From Flavobacteriales bacterium (lineage in GTDB: Bacteria; Bacteroidota; Bacteroidia; Flavobacteriales_F; PHOS-HE28): a stretch of 21,238 bases of DNA. Within the stretch, counting starts at the first letter, position 1. Each line of letters opens with the position of its first letter. Both the position numbers and the translations under genes were made by a program. Under the pieces are notes generated by a model. It saw nothing but the letters and a program-made list of their open reading frames with translations. It was not told the origin of the DNA and did not search any database. Location of the stretch: assembly GCA_016718655.1 (NCBI GenBank), contig JADKCV010000055.1, positions 1 through 21,238 on the forward strand, read 5' to 3'. This document shows positions 1 to 7,339 of this stretch, piece after piece.

Positions 1-1
1 T

Positions 2-481
2 GAGGCCAATCCTGAGAAAGAAATCTCGGAATCAAAGCGACGCGAGATTGGCAAAACGGTTTTCATAGTTCACGGACATGATGTTGGGCTAAAGGCCGAA
101 GTACAACTTTTGCTGAGTAGGGCGGGCATTAACAATATTGTGTTGCACGAACAATTGGACAAAGGCAGGACTGTAATTGATAAGTTGATTCAGGAAGGAA
201 GTGACGCTGGATATGCGATTGCACTACTAACGCCAGATGACAGTCAACTGGATGGAGGCAAGAGAGCCAGACAGAATGTTGTTCTTGAACTAGGCTACTT
301 TATGGGGCGCTTAGGAAAGGAGCGCGTTCGCATGCTATTGAAGGGAGGAATCGAGATGCCCACTGATTTGTCAGGTGTCCTGTATGAGCGCTATGACCGA
401 GCATGGGGCGGAAGATTAAACTGCTGAAAGAGATGGTGGCGGTGTATTGCCGATATAACGGCAGTAGTTGAGAAAATTTGA
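2..481 (+). CDS. TIR-like nucleotide-binding protein (CAP12/PF10137 type), 5' partial, frameshifted C-terminus
   Basis: The reading frame is open from the window edge, so the N-terminus is missing. The visible part starts a TIR-like fold (TVFIVHGHD), continues through LHEQLDKGRTVIDKL and ALLTPDDS, and holds the RQNVVLELGYFMGRL segment. The Glu of that segment is the expected catalytic NADase residue of bacterial TIR domains of the CAP12/Pycsar type. The family acts in anti-phage defence by consuming NAD+ when an upstream sensor or signal fires; here that is inferred from family. The continuous frame stops at 425-427, but the family-like end (IKLLKEM, then IADITAVVEKI) lies in two other frames up to a TGA at 479-481. 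This implies one indel near 410 and another near 445. The sensor domain or partner would lie left of the window. It converges with the toxin-like gene at 524. Confidence 0.8.
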
Positions 482-523
482 CCCCTTGCTCCCGCGGATG
501 TGCGATGCGTAGGCCTCCGGCAA

Positions 524-1339
524 CTACTTCCGTTCAGCCAAGACTATCCTTGCGACATCCGCCAACTGCAGATCACCACTTGGCAGGAGATAGGACCTGA
601 TGAACCAGTCGGGGATGGCCTTGGTGTTCCAAGCCCATTGTTTGCCGAGCGCGGTCTCCTTCATTTCAGCGAACATCACAGCCTCTGTCCCGGAGTTGTC
701 GAAGAAGAACGCATGGTAGCAATGCTCCAAGGCAGGTAGTATCTGGGCCAACGAGAGGTCATACCGCTTCTCGACCAGGTCAGGAGGCACATCATGGCCT
801 TTTTGCATCACGCGAGTCCGTACACGGTCCTTGTTGATCTCGGCCGAATTGGTCGCGATGAAGTAGAGGTAGACCTTAAAGCCCCTTGCTTTCGCTTGGC
901 GCATGAGTTCAACCTTCGATGAATGGCTGAAGACCGTTTCAAAGGAGAATTTCCTTTTGAGTCTGAGAAGTAGGTCTATGATGAAGGCTGCAAGGAGTTG
1001 GGCAAAGTGTTCTGCGAGTTCTTTGTTCCTGAGTATGAACTCATGACCCCTGAAGCGATGGCCACGGCGAATGGTCAGTGCATCGAAGCTTTCACGCATA
1101 AGTCCTGAGCGCTTGGCGAAGCTCACCAAGGACCGTTCACCCCGATTCAGTCCATACCGTTCACGCAGGTTCAAAGAACCGGTGGTCTTCAGTTCTCGAG
1201 CGATGATATCCGGATTGACATACTGTCCAAGGTCCACTGACGACCGTTTATCACTGTTGTTCTGACCTGCTCATACCTCGTGCTCTTACCCGCGATCCGT
1301 TCGGACCGGCGAACACGCGCGCATGCGCATGGTAGGCAT
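524..1339 (-). pseudogene. Zeta-toxin-like P-loop kinase (COG4185), N-terminal region frame-disrupted
   Basis: An intact frame runs from a GTG at 1235-1237 down to a TAG at 524-526. It shows YVNPDIIAREL, FSFETVFSHSSK, RVRTRVMQKGHDVPP and HAFFFDNSG, all typical of the predicted kinase family related to zeta toxin (UDP-sugar or nucleotide kinases). That frame lacks a Walker A motif. The missing motif is present upstream in other frames: VFAGPNGS is encoded at 1316-1293 and GKSTRYEQV continues from 1290. The three segments are separated by dinucleotides at 1317-1318, 1291-1292 and 1238-1239. Removing these restores one protein from an ATG at 1339, only 3 nt after the stop of the small gene upstream. 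As written, the frame from that ATG hits TAA and TGA, so the gene as assembled could not make the P-loop. It is either a sequencing artefact or an inactivated toxin. Confidence 0.8.
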
Positions 1340-1342
1340 GCT

Positions 1343-1567
1343 TTAGTTGTGAGGAAGGACCAACGGCTCCAGCTTCTTAACCTTCTTCTTGACCTTGCCC
1401 TCTTTGTTCACCATCACCAACCAGCCGTCCTTTTCCACCATGATGGTCTTGCGAACGGTGAAGGCTAAACGTTCAGCCTTCTTCATGGCCGTCTTGAAGG
1501 CCTTGGCCATGGCCTCGCCTTCGGCGCTGGGTTTCTTTCGGGTGATGATGGCCTTCCTGATGGGCAT
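1343..1567 (-). CDS. Small basic protein, candidate antitoxin partner of the zeta-like kinase
   Basis: This encodes 74 residues, very rich in Lys and Arg, beginning MPIRKAIITRKKPSAEGEAM and ending in a Lys-rich tail after KDGWLVMVNKEGKV. The frame is open further upstream, but the ATG at 1565-1567 is the first ATG giving a compact protein; the 15 extra upstream residues look non-conserved. It ends 3 nt before the proposed ATG of the kinase gene, so the two are probably co-transcribed and translationally coupled, which is the usual layout of a toxin-antitoxin pair. I do not recognise a named antitoxin family. The central beta-like 'DGWLV.V..EG.V' pattern is the only conserved-looking part. A TACTTTTG on the minus strand (1579-1572), just upstream of the ATG, resembles a Bacteroidota -7 box and would give a very short leader. 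Confidence 0.6.
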   Translation of the reverse strand: MPIRKAIITRKKPSAEGEAMAKAFKTAMKKAERLAFTVRKTIMVEKDGWLVMVNKEGKVKKKVKKLEPLVLPHN

Positions 1568-1627
1568 GTCCCAAAAGTACAACGCGCGAGGACCTTGTGT
1601 ACACAACCTCAATGCCCTTCGCCATCC

Positions 1628-1643
1628 CGTTGGAGAACGGGTT
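1628..1643. repeat. Short perfect hairpin upstream of the toxin-antitoxin pair
   Basis: CCCGTT and AACGGG form a 6-bp stem around a GGAG loop. It lies in the 260-bp gap between the divergent small basic gene and the T9SS protein. No T-run follows on either strand, so a terminator role is doubtful. Confidence 0.3.
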
Positions 1644-1704
1644 CCTGCCGAAGGGGAGGTTGAGGGGGGCGGTGGAGAAACTGGCTGGGTATTGAAAAAT
1701 GACC

Positions 1705-1735
1705 TTGGTTCGTTGATCGGTCGAGTCTAGACTTG
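1705..1735 (+). promoter_or_regulatory. Bacteroidota-type promoter for the T9SS protein at 1829
   Basis: A TTG at 1705-1707 (-33 element) is separated by 20 nt from TAGACTTG at 1728-1735, which matches TAnnTTTG at all but one position. The start codon lies about 90 nt downstream. Confidence 0.45.
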
Positions 1736-1828
1736 CGCCGAATGGGTGGGGCGCAGTGCCGGATCGATGGGAGTGCTCGCCCGATCATTCCAGCACTTGG
1801 CCCGTTCGACTTGGCTAGCTTCGCCACC

Positions 1829-2641
1829 ATGATGACACGCTACGCGTTCCTGATCGGAGCATTGTTCGCTCACTTCCTGGTCGTCGGTCAGACCACCATC
1901 GCCCCTCAATCCGTTACCTGTACGCTGGATGCGTTCAGCCCTACCTGTGCCGTGGACAACCTCATTGAGGAGATCGGGCCTGGAACCTCGACCAGCACAG
2001 CCTTTTCCTTCTCCCCCTGGAGCAATTTCTCCACAGGGATCGGATTCGTGAGTGATTTTGGTCAATGGGAAGGTAGCATCACATACACGTTCGTGAACAG
2101 CACATCAGTCTCTCGCATGATGGTGTGGAACGCCTATTTCAATTTCGAACTGGACCATAGCCTGCGCAACGCCTTGCTCACCTTCTACAACAGTTCCGAC
2201 CAGGTGATCACCACCGCGAACGTCACCTTCCCGCAGGCAGTGTCCGATGTGCTCACACCGCAAGTGGTCAACTTGGCGACTGAAGTACTCGGGGTCAAGC
2301 GCGTGATGATCACGGTGGGATCGCTCTGGGGTGGCAACGAGATCAGTTTGCGTCGGATGGCTTTCGCGGGGAATGGGCTGGTGACAGGGATCGATGAAGA
2401 TGGATCCATGACCACGTTGGTCTCCGGATCTCCCAATCCTGCCCGCGACAACTACACCATTTCGGTCGTTGGGGCTCGTTCCGTCGGTGTTTTCGATGCC
2501 ATCGGTCGTTCCGTGGCCTTGGAAGCACAGATCGACCAAGAGCAAGTGGTTCTACGCTGGGATCATCTTGCACCAGGCACCTACCATGTGATCATCCATA
2601 CCGCGACCGGACAAGCGGTCTCGCGTGTTTTGGTGGAATAG
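1829..2641 (+). CDS. Secreted T9SS cargo protein with C-terminal sorting domain, unknown function
   Basis: The protein has 270 residues. Residues 1-21 form a signal peptide (MMTRYAF, hydrophobic core, VVGQ). I chose the ATG at 1829 over the longer frame because the signal peptide begins there. The middle (about 25-190) is a beta-rich region with N/S/T-rich strands (WEGSITYTFVNSTSVSRMMVW, LTFYNSSDQVI), reminiscent of a discoidin-like jelly roll; this is weak. The last 70 residues form a T9SS type A sorting domain: SGSPNPARDNYTISV, then VGVFDAIGRSV, then LAPGTYHVII and a terminal RVLVE. Export by Sec and then T9SS to the cell surface is expected. The gene stands alone, with its own promoter and a 197-bp gap before the convergent peroxidase gene. 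No catalytic motif was seen. Confidence 0.85.
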   Translation: MMTRYAFLIGALFAHFLVVGQTTIAPQSVTCTLDAFSPTCAVDNLIEEIGPGTSTSTAFSFSPWSNFSTGIGFVSDFGQWEGSITYTFVNSTSVSRMMVWNAYFNFELDHSLRNALLTFYNSSDQVITTANVTFPQAVSDVLTPQVVNLATEVLGVKRVMITVGSLWGGNEISLRRMAFAGNGLVTGIDEDGSMTTLVSGSPNPARDNYTISVVGARSVGVFDAIGRSVALEAQIDQEQVVLRWDHLAPGTYHVIIHTATGQAVSRVLVE

Positions 2642-2838
2642 GAGGGTCAGGCAGGTGGCGAAGGGCCAAGAGGCGGTCCGAGTCGTGTCGATCTTGATGA
2701 ACGCAAGGAAGCGCATCGCTCTGGCCACCGCGAACTGCGCTGTGCAACAGCCTTGAAGCGGACCGACGGTCACGCACACATTGGGACTGAATTCACCTGA
2801 CAGATCCCAGGCACCAGCCCGGTGACAATGGGATGGGC
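2642..2838. other. Intergenic gap between convergent genes
   Basis: This 197-bp stretch separates the stop codons of the T9SS protein and the cytochrome c peroxidase. I see no convincing ORF, hairpin or repeat in it. Confidence 0.5.
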
Positions 2839-3900
2839 TCAATTGGCGGCGACCAACGTCGGTACGACCAACGCCTCCGCGGGAGGTGTACCTGTCAAGC
2901 TCTCCAGGAACACCACGATCTTCCTGGTCTCTTCCGAGGTCAGTTGTTTGTTCAAGGATGTCCGTGCCATCACATCAACTGCTTTGGCCAGGTCATCGAC
3001 ACTACCATCGTGGAAGTAGGGTCCCGTTTTGGCCACGTTCCGTAATCCGGGCACTTTGAACAGGTCCTTGTCGCTCTCCTTCTTGGTCAAGTCCATCACA
3101 CCATGGTCGGTTCCGGTGCTACCGGTGAGCGGGCGGAAATCGGCATACAGCCCGAATTTCTGGAACATGGTCCCGCCAAGCGACACACCCATGTGACAGG
3201 TGGTGCAGCCTACATCCATGAATAACGCGAGCCCCTCTTTGGCATCCGCGTTCAAGGCGGTGACATCACCCTTCACGAACGCGTCGAACGGTGAAGGGGT
3301 GATCAGCGTGCGCTCGAAGGCGCCAATGGCCCGCTCCATGCTTGTGAAGGTGATGGGCTCCTTCTCCGAAGGAAACGCGCTTGCGAATAGCTCCTTGTAA
3401 CCCGCGGCATCGCGCAGGCGCTTCTCCACTGCGATCCGGTCCGGCATGGCATGTTCTACCGGGTTCAGAACAGGCATGCCAGCCTGCTCTTCCACATCCT
3501 TGGCTCGGCCATCCCAGAATTGCATGCTGTGGAGGGCGGCATTGTACACTGTTGGCGAATTCCGGGCACCGCGTTCCTTCGTATCACCCAAGGAGGTTCT
3601 TTCCCCATCGACCCCGAAATGGTCCAGTTTGTGGCAGCTGTTACAGCTGATGGTTCCATTCATGCTCATCCGGGTATCGTGATAGAGCATCCGGCCCAAG
3701 GCCACCTTTTCCGGGGTGATCGGGTTGGTCTGCGATGTTGCCACTTCCGGTAAGGCGGCGAACAGGCCTTGGGCACGTTGCAGGAGTTCCTTGTCGGCCG
3801 TGGATCCACTGGCGCCCGGTGGTAGGTTGGTGGAAGGTGCCTTTCCGTCGCCGCAGGCAACGAAAAGGACCGGGATCGAAAGAAGCAGGAGGTTCTTCAT
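2839..3900 (-). CDS. Diheme cytochrome c peroxidase (CcpA/MauG family), lipoprotein
   Basis: The protein has 353 residues, the usual length of the family. The N-terminus MKNLLLLSIPVLFVAC is a lipoprotein signal with Cys16 as the lipidated residue, so the enzyme is probably anchored on the periplasmic face. Two c-type heme sites are visible: C86-N-S-C89-H90 with the typical downstream DHFGVDG, and C232-T-T-C235-H236-MGVSLGG. Other family signatures are RNSPTVYNAALH, FWDGRAKDVEEQA and a late PYFHDGSVDDL. Such enzymes reduce H2O2 to water using electrons from small cytochromes or cupredoxins. The start is set at the ATG before the lipoprotein signal; a longer frame upstream lacks a signal peptide. 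A Crp/Fnr-like palindrome lies about 50 bp upstream, suggesting control by oxygen or redox state. Confidence 0.93.
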   Translation of the reverse strand: MKNLLLLSIPVLFVACGDGKAPSTNLPPGASGSTADKELLQRAQGLFAALPEVATSQTNPITPEKVALGRMLYHDTRMSMNGTISCNSCHKLDHFGVDGERTSLGDTKERGARNSPTVYNAALHSMQFWDGRAKDVEEQAGMPVLNPVEHAMPDRIAVEKRLRDAAGYKELFASAFPSEKEPITFTSMERAIGAFERTLITPSPFDAFVKGDVTALNADAKEGLALFMDVGCTTCHMGVSLGGTMFQKFGLYADFRPLTGSTGTDHGVMDLTKKESDKDLFKVPGLRNVAKTGPYFHDGSVDDLAKAVDVMARTSLNKQLTSEETRKIVVFLESLTGTPPAEALVVPTLVAAN

Positions 3901-3949
3901 GGCTGTTGGCTTCAAGCACACAAGGTTCGGATGTCCTTTTCCCATGCTA

Positions 3950-3965
3950 CGTGACGGGCGTCACG
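3950..3965. promoter_or_regulatory. Crp/Fnr-family-like operator between ccp and the FG-GAP gene
   Basis: CGTGAC and GTCACG form 6-bp inverted arms around GGGC, equivalent to GTGA-N6-TCAC, the half-site layout of Crp/Fnr proteins. On the minus strand a weak -7-like GAACCTTG (3928-3921) lies downstream, which would put the palindrome centre near -42 of the peroxidase transcript, the class II activator position. The motif is seen; the regulator is inferred. Confidence 0.45.
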
Positions 3966-4043
3966 ATCCATCCATGACCTTCGTTAACACGTAGGGACTC
4001 AAGGATGACCACCACCCTGTCGCTCAGGCCTGATCCTCCACCC

Positions 4044-4051
4044 TAACTTGG
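4044..4051 (+). promoter_or_regulatory. Putative -7 element for the FG-GAP/ASPIC protein
   Basis: TAACTTGG matches TAnnTTTG at seven of eight positions. It lies 20 nt before the ATG at 4072. No clear -33 TTG was found. Confidence 0.3.
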
Positions 4052-4071
4052 CGCTCAAACCTGCTTGGAAG

Positions 4072-6042
4072 ATGAAACACACCCTACTCACTGCGGCCCT
4101 TATCGGGCTTTCGGGTTCCGGGGCCATGGCACAGGCCACCTGTGCCACTGCTTTGCCGGTATCCTTCGGTCAACATGCGGTACCAGCTTTGAGCGGGACC
4201 GCTCCCACCGTGATCTGCGCTGGTGCATCCACCGTCGCAGGGACCGGTGCGTGGTACACGTTCACTCCAGCGGAGGATACCACGGTCACGGTCTCTTCGG
4301 CTGTGATAGGACTGCCTTTCGTGGATACCCGAATGCATGTATACACGGGAACCTGTGCGGCGCTCACTTGCCATTCCGGTGACGATGATTCAGGTCCGGG
4401 CTACAGTTCGATCGCCACATTCACGGTACAGGCCGGTGTCACCTACACCATAGCGTTCGACAGCTACTGGACCAATACCGGGTTCTCATTCACCATCACC
4501 GGGGTCTATATTCCCGATCCACCGGAAGGGACCGTAGCGTTCACGACCCAGACCATTCCTGGCGCAGGAGGGGTGCAGGGGGTGGTGGACATGAACGGTG
4601 ACGGACTGGATGATGCGGTGGCGCCTAGTGGTTCCAGTGTGACCATCAGTTACCAATTGGCCTCCGGTGGATTCTCGACATCGACCATCATCACGCCAGC
4701 AGCCGACCACAGCGCCTCTTGGAGCTTCGCGGCTGGCGATATCGATGGGAACGGTTATAACGACATGATGTACGGTGGTGGGCAGGGTGTCACGTTCATG
4801 GTGGCCAATTCGACCGGTACGGCATACTCCGAGGTGTCCTTCCCCCAATACATCTTCAGTCAGCGCACGAACTTCGTGGACGTCAATAATGACGGACACT
4901 TGGACTCGTTCGTTTGCCATGATGTCGATGCCAACGTGCATTTCATCAACGACGGCTCCAACAACCTCACGTTCGTGCAGGGTGGCCTGGGTGAGACCTG
5001 TGGCAACTATGGTTCCATCTGGACGGACTACAATAACGATGGCGCTGTGGATTGCTTCGTGGCGAAGTGCGGTTGTGACCCTGTGGACCTGTTGATGCGC
5101 AACAACGGCAACTACACGTTCACCAGCATGGCGGCGCCGCTGGGTCTTGCCGATAACCACCAGAGTTGGAGCAGTGCTTGGGGCGACTTCGACAACGATG
5201 GTGACATGGACATGCTCATCGGAAGTAGCTCGGGCCCCGTGCATAAGTTGATGAGCAATGATGGTGATGGTACGTTCACCGATGTAACGGCAGGCTCGGG
5301 TATGGACATGTTCACCGGCCAGAGCATCGAGTGGACCGCCCATGACTTCAATAACGACGGATATGTCGATGTCCTGGGTGGTGGAGCGCTGCACTACAAC
5401 AATGGCGACATGACCTTCTCATCGGACAACACCGCACCCGGGAACGGTCCGATAGGTGACCTGAACAATGATGGGTTCCTCGATATCATGGCCGGTTCGA
5501 ACGCGCGGATGAACCAAGGGAACGACTTCAATTGGATCAAGATCATCCCGATCGGGATCCAGAGCAACCGGAACGCCATTGGAGCCCGGATCGAAGTGGT
5601 GAGCGCTTTGGGTACCCAGATCCGCGATGTGAAGAGCGGCGATGGCTTTGCCTACATGAGCACCATGTTCGCCCACTTCGGTCTGGGTGATGATACCGCG
5701 GTGGAGGAGGTCCGGATCAAGTGGCCCAGTGGACTGGAGGATGTCATCACATCACCCGCCATCAACGGTACCTTGACCGTGACCGAAGGCATAAGCACCG
5801 CCGTGGCAGAAATGGCCGCTCAGGAGCTTCTCGCTTTCCCCAACCCCGCTTTGGACCTCATCACCGTACGTGGTGCCGCCCTGAACAGCATGGTGGAAGT
5901 GTTCGACGTGACCGGGAAGCGCGTATTGGAAGGACGCCTGGCCACTGGCGTATTGAATGTAGGTTCCCTGGTGCCTGGTGTTTACCAGTTGGTGGTTCGT
6001 GAAGGCGTTGCGGTGAAGCAGATGCGCTTCACCAAGCAGTGA
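4072..6042 (+). CDS. Secreted FG-GAP/VCBS repeat protein with ASPIC/UnbV domain and T9SS sorting domain
   Basis: The protein has 656 residues. Residues 1-21 form a signal peptide ending GAMAQ; the ATG at 4072 is preferred over an upstream TTG. About 22-155 is a beta-sandwich with two early Cys and the GAWYTFTPAEDTTVTV pattern of PPC-like domains. About 165-480 holds seven calcium-binding loops of the FG-GAP/VCBS type: DMNGDG, DIDGNG, DVNNDG, DYNNDG, DFDNDG, DFNNDG and DLNNDG, spaced 40-53 residues and probably building a beta-propeller. About 487-573 (NWIKIIPIG, NAIGARIEV, FGLGDD, IKWPSG) is an ASPIC/UnbV domain. About 586-656 is a T9SS type A sorting domain (AFPNPALD, VFDVTGKRV, VPGVYQLVV). 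It is a likely cell-surface adhesin or binding protein, with no enzyme motif. No frame break is needed. Confidence 0.93.
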   Translation: MKHTLLTAALIGLSGSGAMAQATCATALPVSFGQHAVPALSGTAPTVICAGASTVAGTGAWYTFTPAEDTTVTVSSAVIGLPFVDTRMHVYTGTCAALTCHSGDDDSGPGYSSIATFTVQAGVTYTIAFDSYWTNTGFSFTITGVYIPDPPEGTVAFTTQTIPGAGGVQGVVDMNGDGLDDAVAPSGSSVTISYQLASGGFSTSTIITPAADHSASWSFAAGDIDGNGYNDMMYGGGQGVTFMVANSTGTAYSEVSFPQYIFSQRTNFVDVNNDGHLDSFVCHDVDANVHFINDGSNNLTFVQGGLGETCGNYGSIWTDYNNDGAVDCFVAKCGCDPVDLLMRNNGNYTFTSMAAPLGLADNHQSWSSAWGDFDNDGDMDMLIGSSSGPVHKLMSNDGDGTFTDVTAGSGMDMFTGQSIEWTAHDFNNDGYVDVLGGGALHYNNGDMTFSSDNTAPGNGPIGDLNNDGFLDIMAGSNARMNQGNDFNWIKIIPIGIQSNRNAIGARIEVVSALGTQIRDVKSGDGFAYMSTMFAHFGLGDDTAVEEVRIKWPSGLEDVITSPAINGTLTVTEGISTAVAEMAAQELLAFPNPALDLITVRGAALNSMVEVFDVTGKRVLEGRLATGVLNVGSLVPGVYQLVVREGVAVKQMRFTKQ

Positions 6043-6069
6043 GCCCGCACCCCTGGGCCATTCGATCAT

Positions 6070-6103
6070 GAACGCCCGGTCCTGCTCGCAGGACCGGGCG
6101 TTC
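6070..6103. terminator. Strong hairpin downstream of the FG-GAP gene
   Basis: A perfect 15-bp stem (GAACGCCCGGTCCTG with its complement) closes on a CTCG loop, 28 nt after the stop at 6042. There is no T-run, which is common for Bacteroidota terminators. It is well placed to end transcription before the next promoter at 6148. Confidence 0.65.
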
Positions 6104-6147
6104 GCGCATGGACCGGTCGATGTATCGACTGGATCACCGGTCGGATG

Positions 6148-6179
6148 TTTGGCAGACGGCCGTCCCGTGCCTATCTTGG
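6148..6179 (+). promoter_or_regulatory. Bacteroidota-type promoter for the LTD protein at 6198
   Basis: TTTG at 6148-6151 and TATCTTGG at 6172-6179 are separated by 20 nt, the standard -33/-7 spacing of this phylum. It is the best-formed promoter in the window. Confidence 0.6.
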
Positions 6180-6197
6180 TCCGTAAGACCGACGCCC

Positions 6198-7055
6198 ATG
6201 AGACTTCCGTACGCCCTGTTCTCCGTCCTATTGACCACGCTCACATCCGCGCAGGTGGTCATCAACGAGGTGGACTACGACCAGCCGAGCACCGATGTGG
6301 CCGAGTTCATCGAGATCAAGAACGTGGGCAGTACCCCGTTCCCGCTGCAATACCTGGCCGTTGTACTGGTGAACGGGGCCAACGGTAACGTGGCTATCTA
6401 CCAGACCATCACTTCCCCTTCCTGGCCTGCGCTCGGCCCGGGCGAATACTTCGTGATCTGTGGTAACGAGGCCACTACGGCCAATTGCGACCACGTTGGG
6501 CCTGCGGCCACCAACCTGATCCAGAACGGCGTGCCGGATGCGATCGTGTTGGTCGATATCACCAGTGAGTCGATCCTGGATGTGCTTGCCTACGGTGGGC
6601 CCGTCGCGGGCTATTCAGAAGGAACACCTGCTACCGCGCTTGATGTGAACGTGGTCGATGGCCGCAGCATTTCCCGTTGGCCCGACGGTAGTGATACGAA
6701 CGATAATGACACGGATTTCCGCTTGGGTTGCAGCACCCCTGGTGAGGCCAATCTGGTGGACCCGGTGAATTGCGATGTTCCGAGTACCATTACCGAAGTG
6801 GTCGTGCCGGTCACCTTTTCCGTTCTCATGGATGCTGGTCGCGATCAGTTGACCATGACCTGGGGAGGTGATGGTGCCAGCCCGGTCACCTTCGAGGTGT
6901 TCAACATCGCAGGTTCGAAGGTCGCCGAGCACAAGGCGGGTACCGGCAGGAACTTGGCCTGGGAGCTGCCCCTCCGTGAATTGCGTGGGCAGCTACTACT
7001 CGTACGTGGAACCAGCGGCACCCGCCAATTGGTGCGGCGCGTGGTGGTGCCCTAG
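6198..7055 (+). CDS. Secreted lamin-tail-domain (LTD) protein with T9SS-like C-terminus
   Basis: The protein has 285 residues. MRLPYALFSVLLTTLTSAQ is the signal peptide, which decides the ATG at 6198 over upstream in-frame starts. Residues about 20-190 form a bacterial lamin tail domain: VVINEVDYDQPSTDVAEFIEIKN opens it, and PALGPGEYFVICGN, GVPDAIVLVD and SISRWPDGSDTNDNDTDF follow, ending in STPGEANL, the usual LTD close. The last 75 residues (VTFEVFNIAGSKV, LRGQLLLVRG, QLVRRVVVP) resemble a T9SS sorting domain, though the proline-anchored opening is atypical. LTD domains in secreted bacterial proteins often accompany nucleases or cell-wall proteins, but no partner domain is present here. It probably sits on the cell surface; function unknown. 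Confidence 0.88.
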   Translation: MRLPYALFSVLLTTLTSAQVVINEVDYDQPSTDVAEFIEIKNVGSTPFPLQYLAVVLVNGANGNVAIYQTITSPSWPALGPGEYFVICGNEATTANCDHVGPAATNLIQNGVPDAIVLVDITSESILDVLAYGGPVAGYSEGTPATALDVNVVDGRSISRWPDGSDTNDNDTDFRLGCSTPGEANLVDPVNCDVPSTITEVVVPVTFSVLMDAGRDQLTMTWGGDGASPVTFEVFNIAGSKVAEHKAGTGRNLAWELPLRELRGQLLLVRGTSGTRQLVRRVVVP

Positions 7056-7254
7056 GTGCCCAGCCTGTTCATCCAAAACATCGGTCCTTCCGGGGCATCT
7101 GGATCGACGGTCGAGGGCCGTGTACGACCTCTTGTTCGGCATGTATCTCAAGGTGGCCAACTCCACCAGATATGGGCCATAGCGTGTGAATAAGTCGGTC
7201 TTGGCGAACTATTCCGCTGATATTCAGTGTGTTTTAAAGGTTGTTCGGAAGGCC
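7056..7254. other. Intergenic stretch
   Basis: This lies between the LTD gene and the next promoter. It has lower GC toward its right end and holds no supported gene, repeat or strong hairpin. Confidence 0.4.
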
Positions 7255-7283
7255 TTGGTGAACCGATCAAAACGGTACTGTTG
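7255..7283 (+). promoter_or_regulatory. Putative promoter for the internally duplicated protein at 7340
   Basis: A TTG (7255-7257) and TACTGTTG (7276-7283, one mismatch to TAnnTTTG) are spaced 18 nt apart, about 57 nt upstream of the ATG. Confidence 0.4.
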
Positions 7284-7339
7284 GTAATCCCACGAGCAGG
7301 GGGCGCGAGCTGGGGCGGTGCCCATCGGACCTTGGCACC

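Noticed and set aside
4486..5394. Minus-strand ORF opposite the FG-GAP gene
   Set aside because: His/Val-rich shadow of the calcium-loop codons; no start context or motif.
4589..5500. Repeated GACxxCAATAACGATGG-like DNA in the FG-GAP gene as tandem DNA repeats
   Set aside because: The similarity follows from the conserved D-x-N-x-D-G protein loops, with synonymous divergence between units.
1829..7055. The run of T9SS proteins as a polysaccharide utilization locus
   Set aside because: No SusC/SusD pair, sugar regulator or polysaccharide-degrading enzyme lies among them.
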